The notes: a model not told the origin generated them from the letters alone. A stretch of DNA of 64,000 bases from Lachnospiraceae bacterium (GCA_910575555.1 CAJTFX010000010.1:95060-159059), one strand, 5' to 3'; shown: positions 43,062-52,449, numbered from the stretch's first letter. Made by a program: numbers and translations.

Positions 43062-43181
43062 TTTGTCAAGTTCTTTTGGACTGTCATTTTCTGCAAAAAA
43101 ATTACCTCCTTTTCATTTTGTTTCTGTTGTTACTGAGAAAACGCAAAAAGAGGTAATTTTATTGCAGAAAAATAAAAATTT

Positions 43182-44957
43182 TTATTTAATTTTTACTTTT
43201 TTTATAAAAAAGCTGCTGGTATAAGTTTTTCCCTTATAGGTTTTATAAGCCTTTACTGTAAAATAGTATGTCTTTCCAGATTTTAATTTGGTTTTTGTGC
43301 AGCTTTTCCCTTTTGTGGTTTTTACTTTCTTCCATAAATCCTTTAACTTGGTTTTGTAGTAAACCTTATAACCGGTTGCGCCTTTGACTTTGCTCCATTT
43401 TACAGTTGCTTTTTTCTTTCCAGGCGTTATCTTAAAATTCACAATATCCGGCGCCGTGGCTGTATAGGCGGAAGTATAGCTTCCGCTGACAATCCGCTTT
43501 CCATTCTGATCCTGTGTATAAGCCTTCACTGCAAAGCGGTAACCGGTAGCCGGAGTCAGCCCTTTTACTGTATAGGAAGCTGTATTGGTTTTCAGGGCTG
43601 CTTTCTCTGTCCAGCTTTTCTTAGAACGGTTATACTGATAAATCACATAGCCTTCTGCTTCCGGTATCTTTTTCCAGGAAAGCATCACCTTTTTGGTGGA
43701 TGATGTGATTTTAAGCCTTGAAACATTGGCAATGCCTGCTGTCGGTTTTTTAACCGTGTCATCATCCGGCTTCTTATCTGAGTCTGGTTTTTGGTCATCG
43801 CTGGGAGTCGTATCGGAATCGGTTTCTGGGTCTTGCTCCGTATCAGAATCGGTTCCTGGGTTTTGACCCGTATCGGAATCGGTTCCCGGTCCAGGATTTG
43901 GAGTCGGAGTTGAATTCGCAATTACTTTCTGGATTTCCGCCATAATCTCCTCTGCCGTACGAGAACCTAAAGTAATATTTTGCACCTTATTATTTTTATC
44001 AATATATACGATATAAGGAAAACTTCCTCCGGTCTGCTGATACAAACCAAGATAAGTCAACGCATTGTTCCAGTTTTTTGCCTCTTGGTCATGACAGAAT
44101 ATAATATTTGTCTCTCCATAATTCTGTGCAAAATCTTTCACAGCATCCGCTCCTGCTCCGTACACATCCGCATAAATTAACCTAATATCCGAACGCTGTT
44201 CCTTTCCCCAGTCACTTCCGGCGATACTGTCCAGTGTGCTTTTGGTCTTACCGCAGGTGGTATAACCAAACATCAACACTGTAACTTCATCGGGATTCGC
44301 TTTCGTGGAAACGGCTGTGCCATTAATATCTGTCAGAGTATAGTTCCAATTTTCAATACCAGATTCAGAACCGGCCGGCGGTGTCAGCGGCCCATCATAA
44401 TCAATATCTGCAAATTTTATGATTTCCGCCATAATTTCCTCGGCAGTTTTCTTTCCTTCTGTGATACTCTGAACTTTATCATCCTGATCAATCAATACGA
44501 TAACCGGCATCTTGCCGCCACTTTTTCCCGTATATCCTGCCATGGCGGCAAGTATTCCATCTGCTTCATCATAGCAGAATGTAATTCCGGGTCCACCATA
44601 GTTCTCTTCCTCCTCCAAAACTTCTTCTTTGCTGTAATATCCGCTGCAGGCTGCATAAATAACCCGGATATCCGGACGCTGCACCCAGTCGCAGGCGGAA
44701 ACACTGCCAAGTGTGCCTCTTGTCTGACTGCATCCCACATTTCCAAATATCAGTACTGTAACCTCCCCCGGATTCGCCTTAGTGGAAACGTCTGCATCGC
44801 TGGTGCTTTTAAATGTGTAATGCTTGTTCTCTGTACCGCCCTCAGCCGCCTGTACCGTTGTTCCCATCATCACGTATAAAAATGGAAACAGAAAGAGCAG
44901 CATAAAAACTGCCGTTTTAATCTTTGTGCGGGTTTGAATCAACTTGTTTACTGCCAT
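43182..44957 (-). CDS. Secreted protein with two redoxin-like and two fibronectin type III domains
   Basis: 591 residues. Signal peptide at 1-38 (FMLLFLFPFLYVMM...VQA). Two thioredoxin-fold domains of about 145 residues follow (EVTVLIFGNVGCSQTRGTL and EVTVLMFGYTTCGKTKSTL), each ending TAEEIMAEI; both have a single Cys (C-x-x-T) instead of CxxC. A Pro/Asp/Thr-rich linker (about 350-405, DSDTGQ/DSDTEQ/DSDTTP repeats) leads to two FN3 domains (YVIYQYNRSKKSW; YKVYYKTKLKDLW). It is likely an extracellular or wall-held protein of unknown substrate. Confidence 0.82.
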   Translation of the reverse strand: MAVNKLIQTRTKIKTAVFMLLFLFPFLYVMMGTTVQAAEGGTENKHYTFKSTSDADVSTKANPGEVTVLIFGNVGCSQTRGTLGSVSACDWVQRPDIRVIYAACSGYYSKEEVLEEEENYGGPGITFCYDEADGILAAMAGYTGKSGGKMPVIVLIDQDDKVQSITEGKKTAEEIMAEIIKFADIDYDGPLTPPAGSESGIENWNYTLTDINGTAVSTKANPDEVTVLMFGYTTCGKTKSTLDSIAGSDWGKEQRSDIRLIYADVYGAGADAVKDFAQNYGETNIIFCHDQEAKNWNNALTYLGLYQQTGGSFPYIVYIDKNNKVQNITLGSRTAEEIMAEIQKVIANSTPTPNPGPGTDSDTGQNPGTDSDTEQDPETDSDTTPSDDQKPDSDKKPDDDTVKKPTAGIANVSRLKITSSTKKVMLSWKKIPEAEGYVIYQYNRSKKSWTEKAALKTNTASYTVKGLTPATGYRFAVKAYTQDQNGKRIVSGSYTSAYTATAPDIVNFKITPGKKKATVKWSKVKGATGYKVYYKTKLKDLWKKVKTTKGKSCTKTKLKSGKTYYFTVKAYKTYKGKTYTSSFFIKKVKIK

Positions 44958-45070
44958 AAATATCCTCCATCCTGTCTGCTGTCCCCTTTTTCAGCTTCTT
45001 ATTCAATTTACAGTATACAAAATATTAATTCGTTTGCCAAGTTTATTTTTTCGCGCAATCTGAAATGCTT

Positions 45071-46351
45071 CTAATTCACCAACGACCAAATCCACTGCAG
45101 CCATCCCCGCACCGAACTTGCACGCCTTGCGATCAGGCTTTCCCCGCAGACCCTCTGCTCCCGCATTCTGGCAGCAATCTCACGTTTCTCCGGCATCCTG
45201 TGGCTTTTCAGCAGAATTTCAAACAATTCATGAAAAATCTGATGCTCCAAAATCAGCCTCACATATTCCAACTGACGTTCCTTATAGCGCATTTTCAGAA
45301 GCCGCCTGCCGGACGGCGTAAGATGCACCTTCACTCCTTCCTCTCCGGAACGCTTTTCCATCAGCCCTAAATACCTTCCGGCATTAAAATAATAATCCGA
45401 CTGTCTCTCCCGAAATCCGAACAATTCCGCTATCTTCACTCCTGACATCGGCTCTTCATTCAGATGTTCGGTCAGGGAAATTACTTTGGGGAAGCTGTCT
45501 GCCTGAATAAAAGTGACCTCCGGTTCTGGTTTTATCAGCGTTTTTTGCCAGGCGTCCCGCAGATCCTCCCAGGTTATTTCAATATCCTCCAGGCTGTAAT
45601 TTTTTTCCTGCACCAGTTTCAGGGAATTGTAATCATTGATATCCCTGAATTCATATTCCAACAGACGGAAAATATTATTGGAATACACCAGAAATACCGG
45701 CCGAATCCGTTTTCTGATCTTGGAATTCCATAGCCTTGCCGGATAATATAACTGCCGAATCAGGAAATTGCTGTGAACTACATTTTTTCCTTCGATGATG
45801 GAAAAAACATTGGGATTTTCAAATCCTCCGTCTATCTCCACCTGAGAATTTTCCACCGTAAGATAAGATTTGCTCTGGCGGCCTTCTGAATTCCAGCCGC
45901 TGACATAAAATCCGAAGCTGCCGGAGCCCATTCGGCCGGACACTGTCTGCACCATGGAGGCTTCTCCCAGAAAATCATCCAGAATTCCTGCAATGCTCAT
46001 AATATTGATAGCATTGGCCTCTGAACGGATATCGTTGATATCTATGGTTTCATAATAATCCGGGATTTTGGCGCCTGTCATTTGTTTGATATCAGAAACC
46101 GGTTCCGGAAAATCCTGATACAAATCAAATTCTCCCAGAACATATTTTCCTCTTGTCACCGGTAAAATCGCTATTTTTCTGCCAAAAACACCCGGCAGGG
46201 ATTCCCGGGTGTCAAATTTCGTCATCAGGCGGGGTTCTTTTACCTCCCGTATCTGATCTGCAGTAATGTAATACAGTCCATTTTTTTTGATCTCATTTTC
46301 AATGCTGTATTTTTCAAATAAAATTTCCCATTTTTCATCAATCAGGCTCAT
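45071..46351 (-). CDS. Type II restriction endonuclease partner of the Dam-like methylase
   Basis: About 426 residues from the ATG at 46351, which overlaps the methylase stop by 14 bases. A PD-(D/E)XK-type core can be read at VEIDGGFENPNVFSIIEGKN (acidic residue, then E-G-K). The C-terminal part has a winged-helix look (MSGVKIAELFGFRERQSDYYFNAGRYLGL, then LTPSGRRLLKMRYKERQ). The translational overlap with a DNA adenine methylase is the main support for a restriction role. The recognition site is probably that of the methylase. Confidence 0.75.
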   Translation of the reverse strand: MSLIDEKWEILFEKYSIENEIKKNGLYYITADQIREVKEPRLMTKFDTRESLPGVFGRKIAILPVTRGKYVLGEFDLYQDFPEPVSDIKQMTGAKIPDYYETIDINDIRSEANAINIMSIAGILDDFLGEASMVQTVSGRMGSGSFGFYVSGWNSEGRQSKSYLTVENSQVEIDGGFENPNVFSIIEGKNVVHSNFLIRQLYYPARLWNSKIRKRIRPVFLVYSNNIFRLLEYEFRDINDYNSLKLVQEKNYSLEDIEITWEDLRDAWQKTLIKPEPEVTFIQADSFPKVISLTEHLNEEPMSGVKIAELFGFRERQSDYYFNAGRYLGLMEKRSGEEGVKVHLTPSGRRLLKMRYKERQLEYVRLILEHQIFHELFEILLKSHRMPEKREIAARMREQRVCGESLIARRASSVRGWLQWIWSLVN

Positions 46352-47186
46352 AATTATGTACCAGTATCTCCTTGATTTCTCCCCGTTTTTCCGGATTGAC
46401 ATTGATGGCCCGTTTGGCGTTCACATACTCGACAATATAGTCTTTGTACAATTCTTCGATAAAGGAACAGGCCGAATTAGACAGTAAAAATTTAATACCT
46501 CTTGCATGGAGCGCGTCGCACTGCTCCTTCAGGGCAATCTGCTCCTGCTCTCCAAACCCGCCCGCTGTATATCCGGTAAAAGAAGCGGAGGCGCTGATAG
46601 GCATATAAGGGGGATCAAAATATACAAAAGCTCCTTTCCTGATTCCTTTCAGCGCTTCGCGGTAGTCTCCGCACTTGATGGTGATGTCCGCCTGGTTAAA
46701 ATAATCCGATAATGCCTGAATGGTTGTTTCATTGGTGATGTTTGGATTCTTATACCGTCCCCAGGGGGAATTAAACTCTCCGGAACTGTTAACCCGAAAC
46801 AGGCCGTTATAGCATGTCTTGTTTAAGTAGATGATTCTTGCCGCCCGCTCCACATTGGTTAAATTTCCAAATCCCTGCTTGTCACGATCCAATGCCCGCA
46901 CATGGTAAAAATAATCCTCACAATTTTTCTCCCTGTGCTCCTCGAGTTTACTTATCAATGCTTCCGGTTCTTCTTTGATTGTCAGATAAACATTCATCAA
47001 TTCCTGATTGGAATCGTTGATTACGGCTTTCGCCGGCTGCCTGCAAAACAGCACCGCGCCGCCCCCCAGAAATGGTTCATAATACGTGGAACATTTCGGG
47101 ATAAGGGGTTCAATGCTGTCTAAAAGCTGCCTTTTTCCTCCTACCCATTTTAAGATCGGAGAAACTAATGGATTCTTCTTCGCCAT
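46338..47186 (-). CDS. Dam-type (D12 class) DNA adenine N6-methyltransferase
   Basis: 282 residues. The AdoMet-binding motif is YYEPFLGGGAVLF, the catalytic motif is VYFDPPY, and PILKWVGGKRQLL starts the protein as in Dam/DpnM/M.MboI. By family it probably methylates adenine in GATC, but that is not proven here. It is read ahead of the nuclease gene, as is sensible for self-protection. The start follows ATAGGAGAC. Confidence 0.92.
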   Translation of the reverse strand: MAKKNPLVSPILKWVGGKRQLLDSIEPLIPKCSTYYEPFLGGGAVLFCRQPAKAVINDSNQELMNVYLTIKEEPEALISKLEEHREKNCEDYFYHVRALDRDKQGFGNLTNVERAARIIYLNKTCYNGLFRVNSSGEFNSPWGRYKNPNITNETTIQALSDYFNQADITIKCGDYREALKGIRKGAFVYFDPPYMPISASASFTGYTAGGFGEQEQIALKEQCDALHARGIKFLLSNSACSFIEELYKDYIVEYVNAKRAINVNPEKRGEIKEILVHNYEPD

Positions 47187-47299
47187 TCTTTTGTCTCCTA
47201 TTTATAAAAATCAGAATTTGAACACTGTGTTTTGTCCTGTCTATCATTATAACCTAAATAGCCTGAAATGTTAATAGGTCAGAAAAACCCAGAATACAT

Positions 47300-47701
47300 T
47301 TATTGTTTCTCACAGCCTAAAATTTTCTGAAAAAATTCTAAAAATCCATTTCCACCAGATGCCCCTTTTAATTTGTCTGCCGGCAAATCATAATAGTACT
47401 GATTGGTTTTTATATCAATGGAAAGGCTGTCTAACGGAAATCCTTTCTTTCTGACCGCACTGCGGGGCGTATCCGTTAAAATAAATGTGCTGCTTTCCAT
47501 AGACGGTTCCATAGCATCGTAAATATGATTTTCATCCATAATAAAACAAATTGCATTTTTGTATCTTGCGGTGAGATTGCCATACTGTTTCACTAAACCA
47601 GAATAATATTCTATCATCTGCTCATCAGACAAACAGACTCCGTTTACTGTACGCACATGCACTCCCGGTTGAATTTCATCCGGCACATTGTCAAAATACA
47701 A
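47300..47701 (-). pseudogene. Truncated RdgB/HAM1-type non-canonical purine NTP pyrophosphatase
   Basis: About 133 residues that match the C-terminal two thirds of HAM1-like proteins (YFDNVPDEIQPGVHVRTVNG, YKNAICFIMDENHIYDAMEPS, KKGFPLDSLSIDI). Upstream in frame are only 21 unrelated codons before a stop, so the N-terminal nucleotide loop (T-x-N-x-x-K) and the first catalytic residues are gone. The only start is a TTG without a ribosome site. It is probably inactive. Confidence 0.7.
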
Positions 47702-47768
47702 TATTATCTGCTTCTCCTGACACTGTTTTTCATACTCATGCGAGGAGATACGGCCTTATCAAACTGTC

Positions 47769-48257
47769 TCACGTATAAGCAGCCGTACAATCGTACAGCT
47801 TTCTATACTTCTGTCTTTCTAATTCCACAAGATATTCTGTCGTGCCTTCTTCAAATTTTTTCTGGCCTGTCAAATGAAAACCATGCCTGTGATAAAATGA
47901 AATAGCTCTGGTATTTTTTTCTAATGCCCATAAATGATCCGCATGAAATTCTCTAATTGCATATTCAATCAGTTCATTGCCAATCCCTTTACTTTGAAAA
48001 AATGTATCCACATACAATTTACAAATTTCCGTTTCACTCATTTGAATAAAACCCCTGATTAATCCATCATCAAAAACATATATGTGTTCCAATATCGCAT
48101 TCTTTTTGAAATAATTATCTGCCAGCGAAACCACTTGCAGCTCACCAAAAGAGAACTCCTCTTCTTTAAATATAGGGAAATAATACATCCTGTTATTGAA
48201 TACATATATTTCAGCTATTCTTGATACATCATTTATCCCGGCTTTTCTAATATTCAT
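47769..48257 (-). CDS. GNAT N-acetyltransferase
   Basis: 162 residues from the ATG at 48257, where the fold begins MNIRKAGINDVSRIAEIYVFNN; the longer frame to 48341 adds unrelated residues. The acetyl-CoA loop is FFQSKGIGNELIEYAIREF (Q-x-K-G-I-G), followed by LEKNTRAISFYHRHGF. It resembles small ribosomal-protein or amine acetyltransferases. Substrate unknown. The ribosome site (AAAGGGTAAC) is weak. Confidence 0.8.
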   Translation of the reverse strand: MNIRKAGINDVSRIAEIYVFNNRMYYFPIFKEEEFSFGELQVVSLADNYFKKNAILEHIYVFDDGLIRGFIQMSETEICKLYVDTFFQSKGIGNELIEYAIREFHADHLWALEKNTRAISFYHRHGFHLTGQKKFEEGTTEYLVELERQKYRKLYDCTAAYT

Positions 48258-48673
48258 ATTGTTACCCTTTGGAAACCTTTGATAATCCCCATCCTTCATA
48301 AAATAAAAATTGCCCGTATTCAAATTATCTCCGATGCACAAAAATGCTCCGCCAAACAGCGAAGCACAAAATTTGTATCCCAGCCATTTATCAGCCGCTG
48401 GTTAGGCAGCGAAAAAATTTATATCTGCACCTGTTCTGTCACTGCCGCTATGCGGTTCCGGCAGAATAAGGAAGCGGTTATACGGAATTTCTTATTCATA
48501 TTATACTCATTTTTTGCTGGATTTCTACTGGCATTTTATACAAAAACAGGCATTTTTCTATGCTCTCATATTATCTCATACCGCTTCACGCTATCGCACA
48601 AATGATTTTGCCCTTTCACTCTCTGCCTGCTTATGGTATTACTCTTCAGAAAATGACACCTTTCTCATTCTTT
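48258..48673. other. Spacer at the edge of the integrated element
   Basis: About 415 bases with no convincing gene; only short unlinked frames. Base composition and gene type change here, from chromosomal genes to accessory ones, so the left boundary of the integrated element may lie in this stretch. No attachment-site repeat was identified. Confidence 0.35.
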
Positions 48674-49189
48674 CTATACAGAAATCGAAATATTTACGGT
48701 CTGTTCCGGCTGACTTACTTCACCTGCTTTTGTATATATCACCGGTTCTTTACCAGTCTTTGTACTATGGGAAACCGTGTTATCCAGATTAATGTTATCT
48801 GAAGCATTACTGTCTGCCACACCATTCTCTTTTAATAATCCCCTGCCTTCCTCACTGACTTCAAGGATATCCGTTTCTTTATTTTTGTTTCTGCTTTCCT
48901 CAATTCTTTCTTCCAGTTTCTCACGTTCCTCCCTGCGCTTTTGAATTGCTTCTTCACGTTCTGACTTTGCCTTTTCTCTTGCTTCCTCTGCGTCCTCTTT
49001 CATTCCCCTGTCGGCTACTTCCTTATATTCGTCTGCTTTGTCTGAAAATTCAGCGACATACCCCATTGCCCGATCCATTGTTGCCGTATCGCCCCTGCGC
49101 CTTGCTTCCTTGTAAACCCTGAATGGCGAATTAAGCAAATCCATATTCGTTTTTGCGCCTACAAGCCCTTCCATCGTTTTTGCATTCAT
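48674..49189 (-). CDS. Conserved hypothetical coiled-coil protein
   Basis: 171 residues. No known domain recognised. Residues about 55-105 are a charged coiled coil (KEDAEEAREKAKSEREEAIQ and KRREEREKLEERIEE). The N-terminus (MEGLVGAKTNMDLLNSPFRVYKEARRRGD) and a tail rich in Ser, Asn and Thr flank it. The start follows TTGGAGGG. It comes 74 bases after the Agr-like kinase gene on the same strand and could be its downstream target or partner. Confidence 0.7.
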   Translation of the reverse strand: MNAKTMEGLVGAKTNMDLLNSPFRVYKEARRRGDTATMDRAMGYVAEFSDKADEYKEVADRGMKEDAEEAREKAKSEREEAIQKRREEREKLEERIEESRNKNKETDILEVSEEGRGLLKENGVADSNASDNINLDNTVSHSTKTGKEPVIYTKAGEVSQPEQTVNISISV

Positions 49190-49263
49190 AACGAACCCTC
49201 CAATCGTTCTCCGTTCTCATTTCTTTTTTCGGCAGTATAAATATGCACCATCAGCTTTCTGTT

Positions 49264-50655
49264 TCAAATAACCTGTTTGATGTTATGTGCGGAAGTACAT
49301 AAGGGCACTAAAACTGAAATCGTAAAAATACCATTTTGGACTTCTATATTCATAACCCCATTATATTTATGTACTACATCACTGATATTCAACAGACCAA
49401 TACCATGCTCCTCTGGGTTTCCCTTATTCGTAAATCCAATTTTATGTTTATCTTCCATATCCGCACTGTTTTTTGCTTCTAACAAAAAGCATTTTTTTAC
49501 AACCCCTGATTGAATATTAATAAACTGCCGCTGATTGCAATATTGTTCCTTATGCTGTAACCTTTCACACGCTTCCACTGCATTGTCTAATATATTTCCG
49601 AACAATACACATAAATCAAATTCATTCATGTCACACATTTTGGGTATCTGCACATCACATTCCCATATAATATTTTTTCTTTCAGCTATTTTCTGCTTTT
49701 GATACAGCAGTATATCTACGACTCTGTTCCCTGTAATTTGTTCGCCGGCGTCCAAACCGGCGCTATCCTCCATGTTTTTCAGATAGCTCTCCATTTTTTC
49801 CCACTCTTTGCTTTCCAACAACCCCAATAAAGCAATGATATGGTTTTTCAAGTCATGCCTTAACCGCTCTGACTGACTGTATTGCTCCTCCAGCATTTTG
49901 TAAGCTGCAATTTGACAATGATACTGACTGCTTTTTTTCTGTTCCATATAAATTTTATTCATTCCAAAAATAAAACAGCCTGCTCCAAATATAGATAAGG
50001 CTGTCATGACACAAAATCCCGCATGGCTGAAAATCTGGTCATAATATAACCCCATATCTCCCCCGCTTCTGACTAAAATGCCGTTACTTGCTCCCCAATT
50101 CGCCACATCGGTAACTACTGTAATTGCAAGCAGAGGAATTGCCAATAAAATATACCATTTTCCTGTCTTACAGTAAAAAATAGATGCGAGATATTGTGTT
50201 CCCAAATATATAACGAATATCGTCATAGTGAAACTGACACAGATAATCAGATTTGTTTCTCTTTCCCCCAAAAACGGAACTGCAATGTTTTTGACCCTAT
50301 GCCTCCAAAACAGCATGAAGCACGAAAAAATTGATATACAGAAATTTTCCACAAGCGTTGTTGCAGTAATCAGGAGAGAAGCAGCCAAAATCTTTTTCTC
50401 TGTATTCCTCTGAAATAACAATAATATCAATCCTATAAAAAATATATGGTTCAGTAATATCAGGGCGATATTCGGAATAGAATAACACTGACCCACAGCA
50501 TGTATTAACAGGCCCCCGCAAAAACCGAAAACCGCAAACAATTTCTCATTTCTTTGTGAAATTTCCAAATATTCTTTGCAAAACTTTCCAGCCATACATA
50601 TATATGCGAAATAACATAACAGTTCCAGGAAAACACCAGCAAAATCCTGTATCAT
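49264..50655 (-). CDS. AgrC/ComD-like GHKL sensor histidine kinase
   Basis: 463 residues from the ATG at 50655, behind AATGGAGGAATC and overlapping the regulator stop. About six N-terminal membrane segments (10-220) precede RLRHDLKNHIIALLGLL, the H box of Agr-type kinases. FGNILDNAVEACERL is the N box and GIGLLNISDVVHKYNG the G box. It probably senses a peptide at the membrane. No AgrB-type protease or AgrD-like peptide gene is visible nearby. Confidence 0.87.
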   Translation of the reverse strand: MIQDFAGVFLELLCYFAYICMAGKFCKEYLEISQRNEKLFAVFGFCGGLLIHAVGQCYSIPNIALILLNHIFFIGLILLLFQRNTEKKILAASLLITATTLVENFCISIFSCFMLFWRHRVKNIAVPFLGERETNLIICVSFTMTIFVIYLGTQYLASIFYCKTGKWYILLAIPLLAITVVTDVANWGASNGILVRSGGDMGLYYDQIFSHAGFCVMTALSIFGAGCFIFGMNKIYMEQKKSSQYHCQIAAYKMLEEQYSQSERLRHDLKNHIIALLGLLESKEWEKMESYLKNMEDSAGLDAGEQITGNRVVDILLYQKQKIAERKNIIWECDVQIPKMCDMNEFDLCVLFGNILDNAVEACERLQHKEQYCNQRQFINIQSGVVKKCFLLEAKNSADMEDKHKIGFTNKGNPEEHGIGLLNISDVVHKYNGVMNIEVQNGIFTISVLVPLCTSAHNIKQVI

Positions 50656-51389
50656 ATGATTCCTCCATTTTTTCTCATATACCTCAAAATTTCTTTGCAA
50701 AATTCCTCGTATCTTCTTTTTGCAATCACAATCCGCTCCCCATTATCAAGAATTATTTCCTGCCTGTTATATACATCAACATATTTCAAATTTATGAGAT
50801 AGCTTTTGTGGCATCTGAAAAATCCTTTTTCCTGCAAACTATTTTCTAAAACGCCAATTTGCCCATAGTATGTAAAAATTCCATCCGTTCCATGAATATC
50901 CATGATTCTCCCTTTTATCTCAAAATAATAAATGTCATCTAAAAACAATTTCTTTTTTTGTCTTTCTTTGCTGACAATAATAAATTCCTGTGAATGGCTT
51001 TCTAGTTTGAGGACAGCTTTTTGTAATACCTTTTTCAATTTCTTCTCATCAATCGGTTTCAGCAAATACTGAAAAGCCTCTACATCATAGGCTTCAAATA
51101 CATATTCCCTGCTAGAAGATATAAAAATGAGAATTTTTTCAAATGCCTTTTCACGAAAAATATGTGCCGTCCTCATTCCATCTAAATCGCGCATGATAAT
51201 ATCAAGAAAAATAATGTCAAAATTGTCTGACGACTGTATCAGTTCCTGCCCACTGCACTTTACTTGCCACTTTTCCAACATGCGACGCTGCTCCTCATTG
51301 AATCCCTGCTTTTTCTTCCCGCACTTACTTTTCCCGGATGCAAGGTCATCACATACCAGTGCATAGAGATATTCATGCGCACGACACAA
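50652..51389 (-). CDS. AgrA-like LytTR response regulator with an odd N-terminus
   Basis: The LytTR DNA-binding domain is clear (RIMDIHGTDGIFTYYGQIG; GFFRCHKSYLINLKYV), as are the phosphoacceptor FDIIFLDIIM and YLLKPID. The first 45 residues (YLYALVCDDLASGKSKCGKKKQGFNEEQRRMLEKW) do not look like a normal receiver start apart from CDD. The only starts are a TTG without a good ribosome site. The front may be truncated or replaced by another gene's end. Confidence 0.75.
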   Translation of the reverse strand: MCRAHEYLYALVCDDLASGKSKCGKKKQGFNEEQRRMLEKWQVKCSGQELIQSSDNFDIIFLDIIMRDLDGMRTAHIFREKAFEKILIFISSSREYVFEAYDVEAFQYLLKPIDEKKLKKVLQKAVLKLESHSQEFIIVSKERQKKKLFLDDIYYFEIKGRIMDIHGTDGIFTYYGQIGVLENSLQEKGFFRCHKSYLINLKYVDVYNRQEIILDNGERIVIAKRRYEEFCKEILRYMRKNGGII

Positions 51390-51458
51390 GGAAAAGATTT
51401 TCTCATATGTCAGTTACGTGTTAGTTACCGTAAAAATTTTGTGTGATTCTGTACTGTT

Positions 51459-51914
51459 TCATAGGAAATTCAGAATATAAGAAAACCCCGGAAATACGCT
51501 GTTTCCGGGGAATGTCTCTCTTTTGCAATATCTTTTTCTCTGTTCAAGCATAATTTCTACCTGTCTTTTATTCTTTTCATACTCTGCCTGTAATTCTGCC
51601 CGGCGTAAAGCGATATACTCAACCATAGAAGTAAAACCATGCTCATTGAATTTATTCATACTATTTCTGTATGCCCCGGCTTCCACAATATCAAATTTTT
51701 CTAATAATTCATGCTTTGACTTGCCTATCCGTAACCGCCGCAGTCCTTTTTCCTTTATCTGGCGTATTCTGTCTATGGTTACGCCCTGTTCCCTTGCGAC
51801 TGCTGCCATTGTCCGATTATTTATGAATATCTCTTTTATTATGCTGTTCTCTCTGTCGCTTGTATAACACTCTACAATGCCCCATAATTGGCTTTTAGAG
51901 TGTTCGGCATACAT
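51459..51914 (-). CDS. Sigma-70-like factor, region 4 half (frameshifted from the next gene)
   Basis: 151 residues. An HTH like sigma region 4: INNRTMAAVAREQGVTIDRIRQIKEKGLRRLR. The second part is helical (SMVEYIALRRAELQAEYEKNKRQVEIMLEQRK). The last 20 codons run across a terminator hairpin. Reading continues from the 51895-52449 gene if one base is skipped near 51905-51914, so the two pieces look like one sigma factor. Confidence 0.7.
   Translation of the reverse strand: MYAEHSKSQLWGIVECYTSDRENSIIKEIFINNRTMAAVAREQGVTIDRIRQIKEKGLRRLRIGKSKHELLEKFDIVEAGAYRNSMNKFNEHGFTSMVEYIALRRAELQAEYEKNKRQVEIMLEQRKRYCKRETFPGNSVFPGFSYILNFL
51486..51510 (-). terminator. Terminator at the end of the sigma-like gene
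   Basis: On the minus strand CCCCGGAAA...TTTCCGGGG forms a strong stem and is followed by TTTTCTT. It overlaps the last codons of the region 4 reading frame. Confidence 0.85.
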
Positions 51915-52449
51915 TTCCTATTGTTTCATCTTCAAGACAAAAATCGGCTTGTATGATATCGGCAAGTGTCAAATTGTTATCATCTGCCAAAGGGGTATCT
52001 AAACTGGCTACCCCCTGCATCTGTATTCTCAATTCCGGCAGCAGTCCTACAGATACACGCATTTTATCAGCTATTTCATTGTTTGTCGGCACTCTGCCTA
52101 ATTCCTGCTCCAACTCCTGTACGGTTTTCTTGTAACGTGCTATTTTCTGCCTTGTGTGGCTCGGCATTCGCACCGTAGAGCCGCATTTTTCAAGATACCT
52201 CTGTACTGATTGTTTTATCCAGTATTCCGCATAGGTCATAAACCGCACATTTGCAGACGTTTCATAATGCTGTACCGCTTCCCACAATCCAAAATAGGAT
52301 TCTTGCAATAAGTCCTCCATAGGCTCATAAGCGGCATATGGCTTTATGAATTTCTTAATCAATGGCAGATTGCTTTCATACAGTAATTGCATATAATCCG
52401 TTACAGAATAACCGTTCCTGATTTCAGAAACAATTTGCTCATTCGTCAT
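51895..52449 (-). CDS. Sigma-70-like factor, regions 2-3 half
   Basis: 184 residues. Region 2 is MEDLLQESYFGLWEAVQHYETSANVRFMTYAEYWIKQSVQRYLE (residues about 44-87), very like RpoD/SigH region 2. Region 3 follows (QELEQELGRVPTNNEIADKMRV) and then the LDTPLADDNNLTLADIIQ segment that precedes region 4 in intact factors. A frame change at the end gives a stop. Such factors in mobile elements may direct late-gene transcription. Confidence 0.75.
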   Translation of the reverse strand: MTNEQIVSEIRNGYSVTDYMQLLYESNLPLIKKFIKPYAAYEPMEDLLQESYFGLWEAVQHYETSANVRFMTYAEYWIKQSVQRYLEKCGSTVRMPSHTRQKIARYKKTVQELEQELGRVPTNNEIADKMRVSVGLLPELRIQMQGVASLDTPLADDNNLTLADIIQADFCLEDETIGNVCRTL

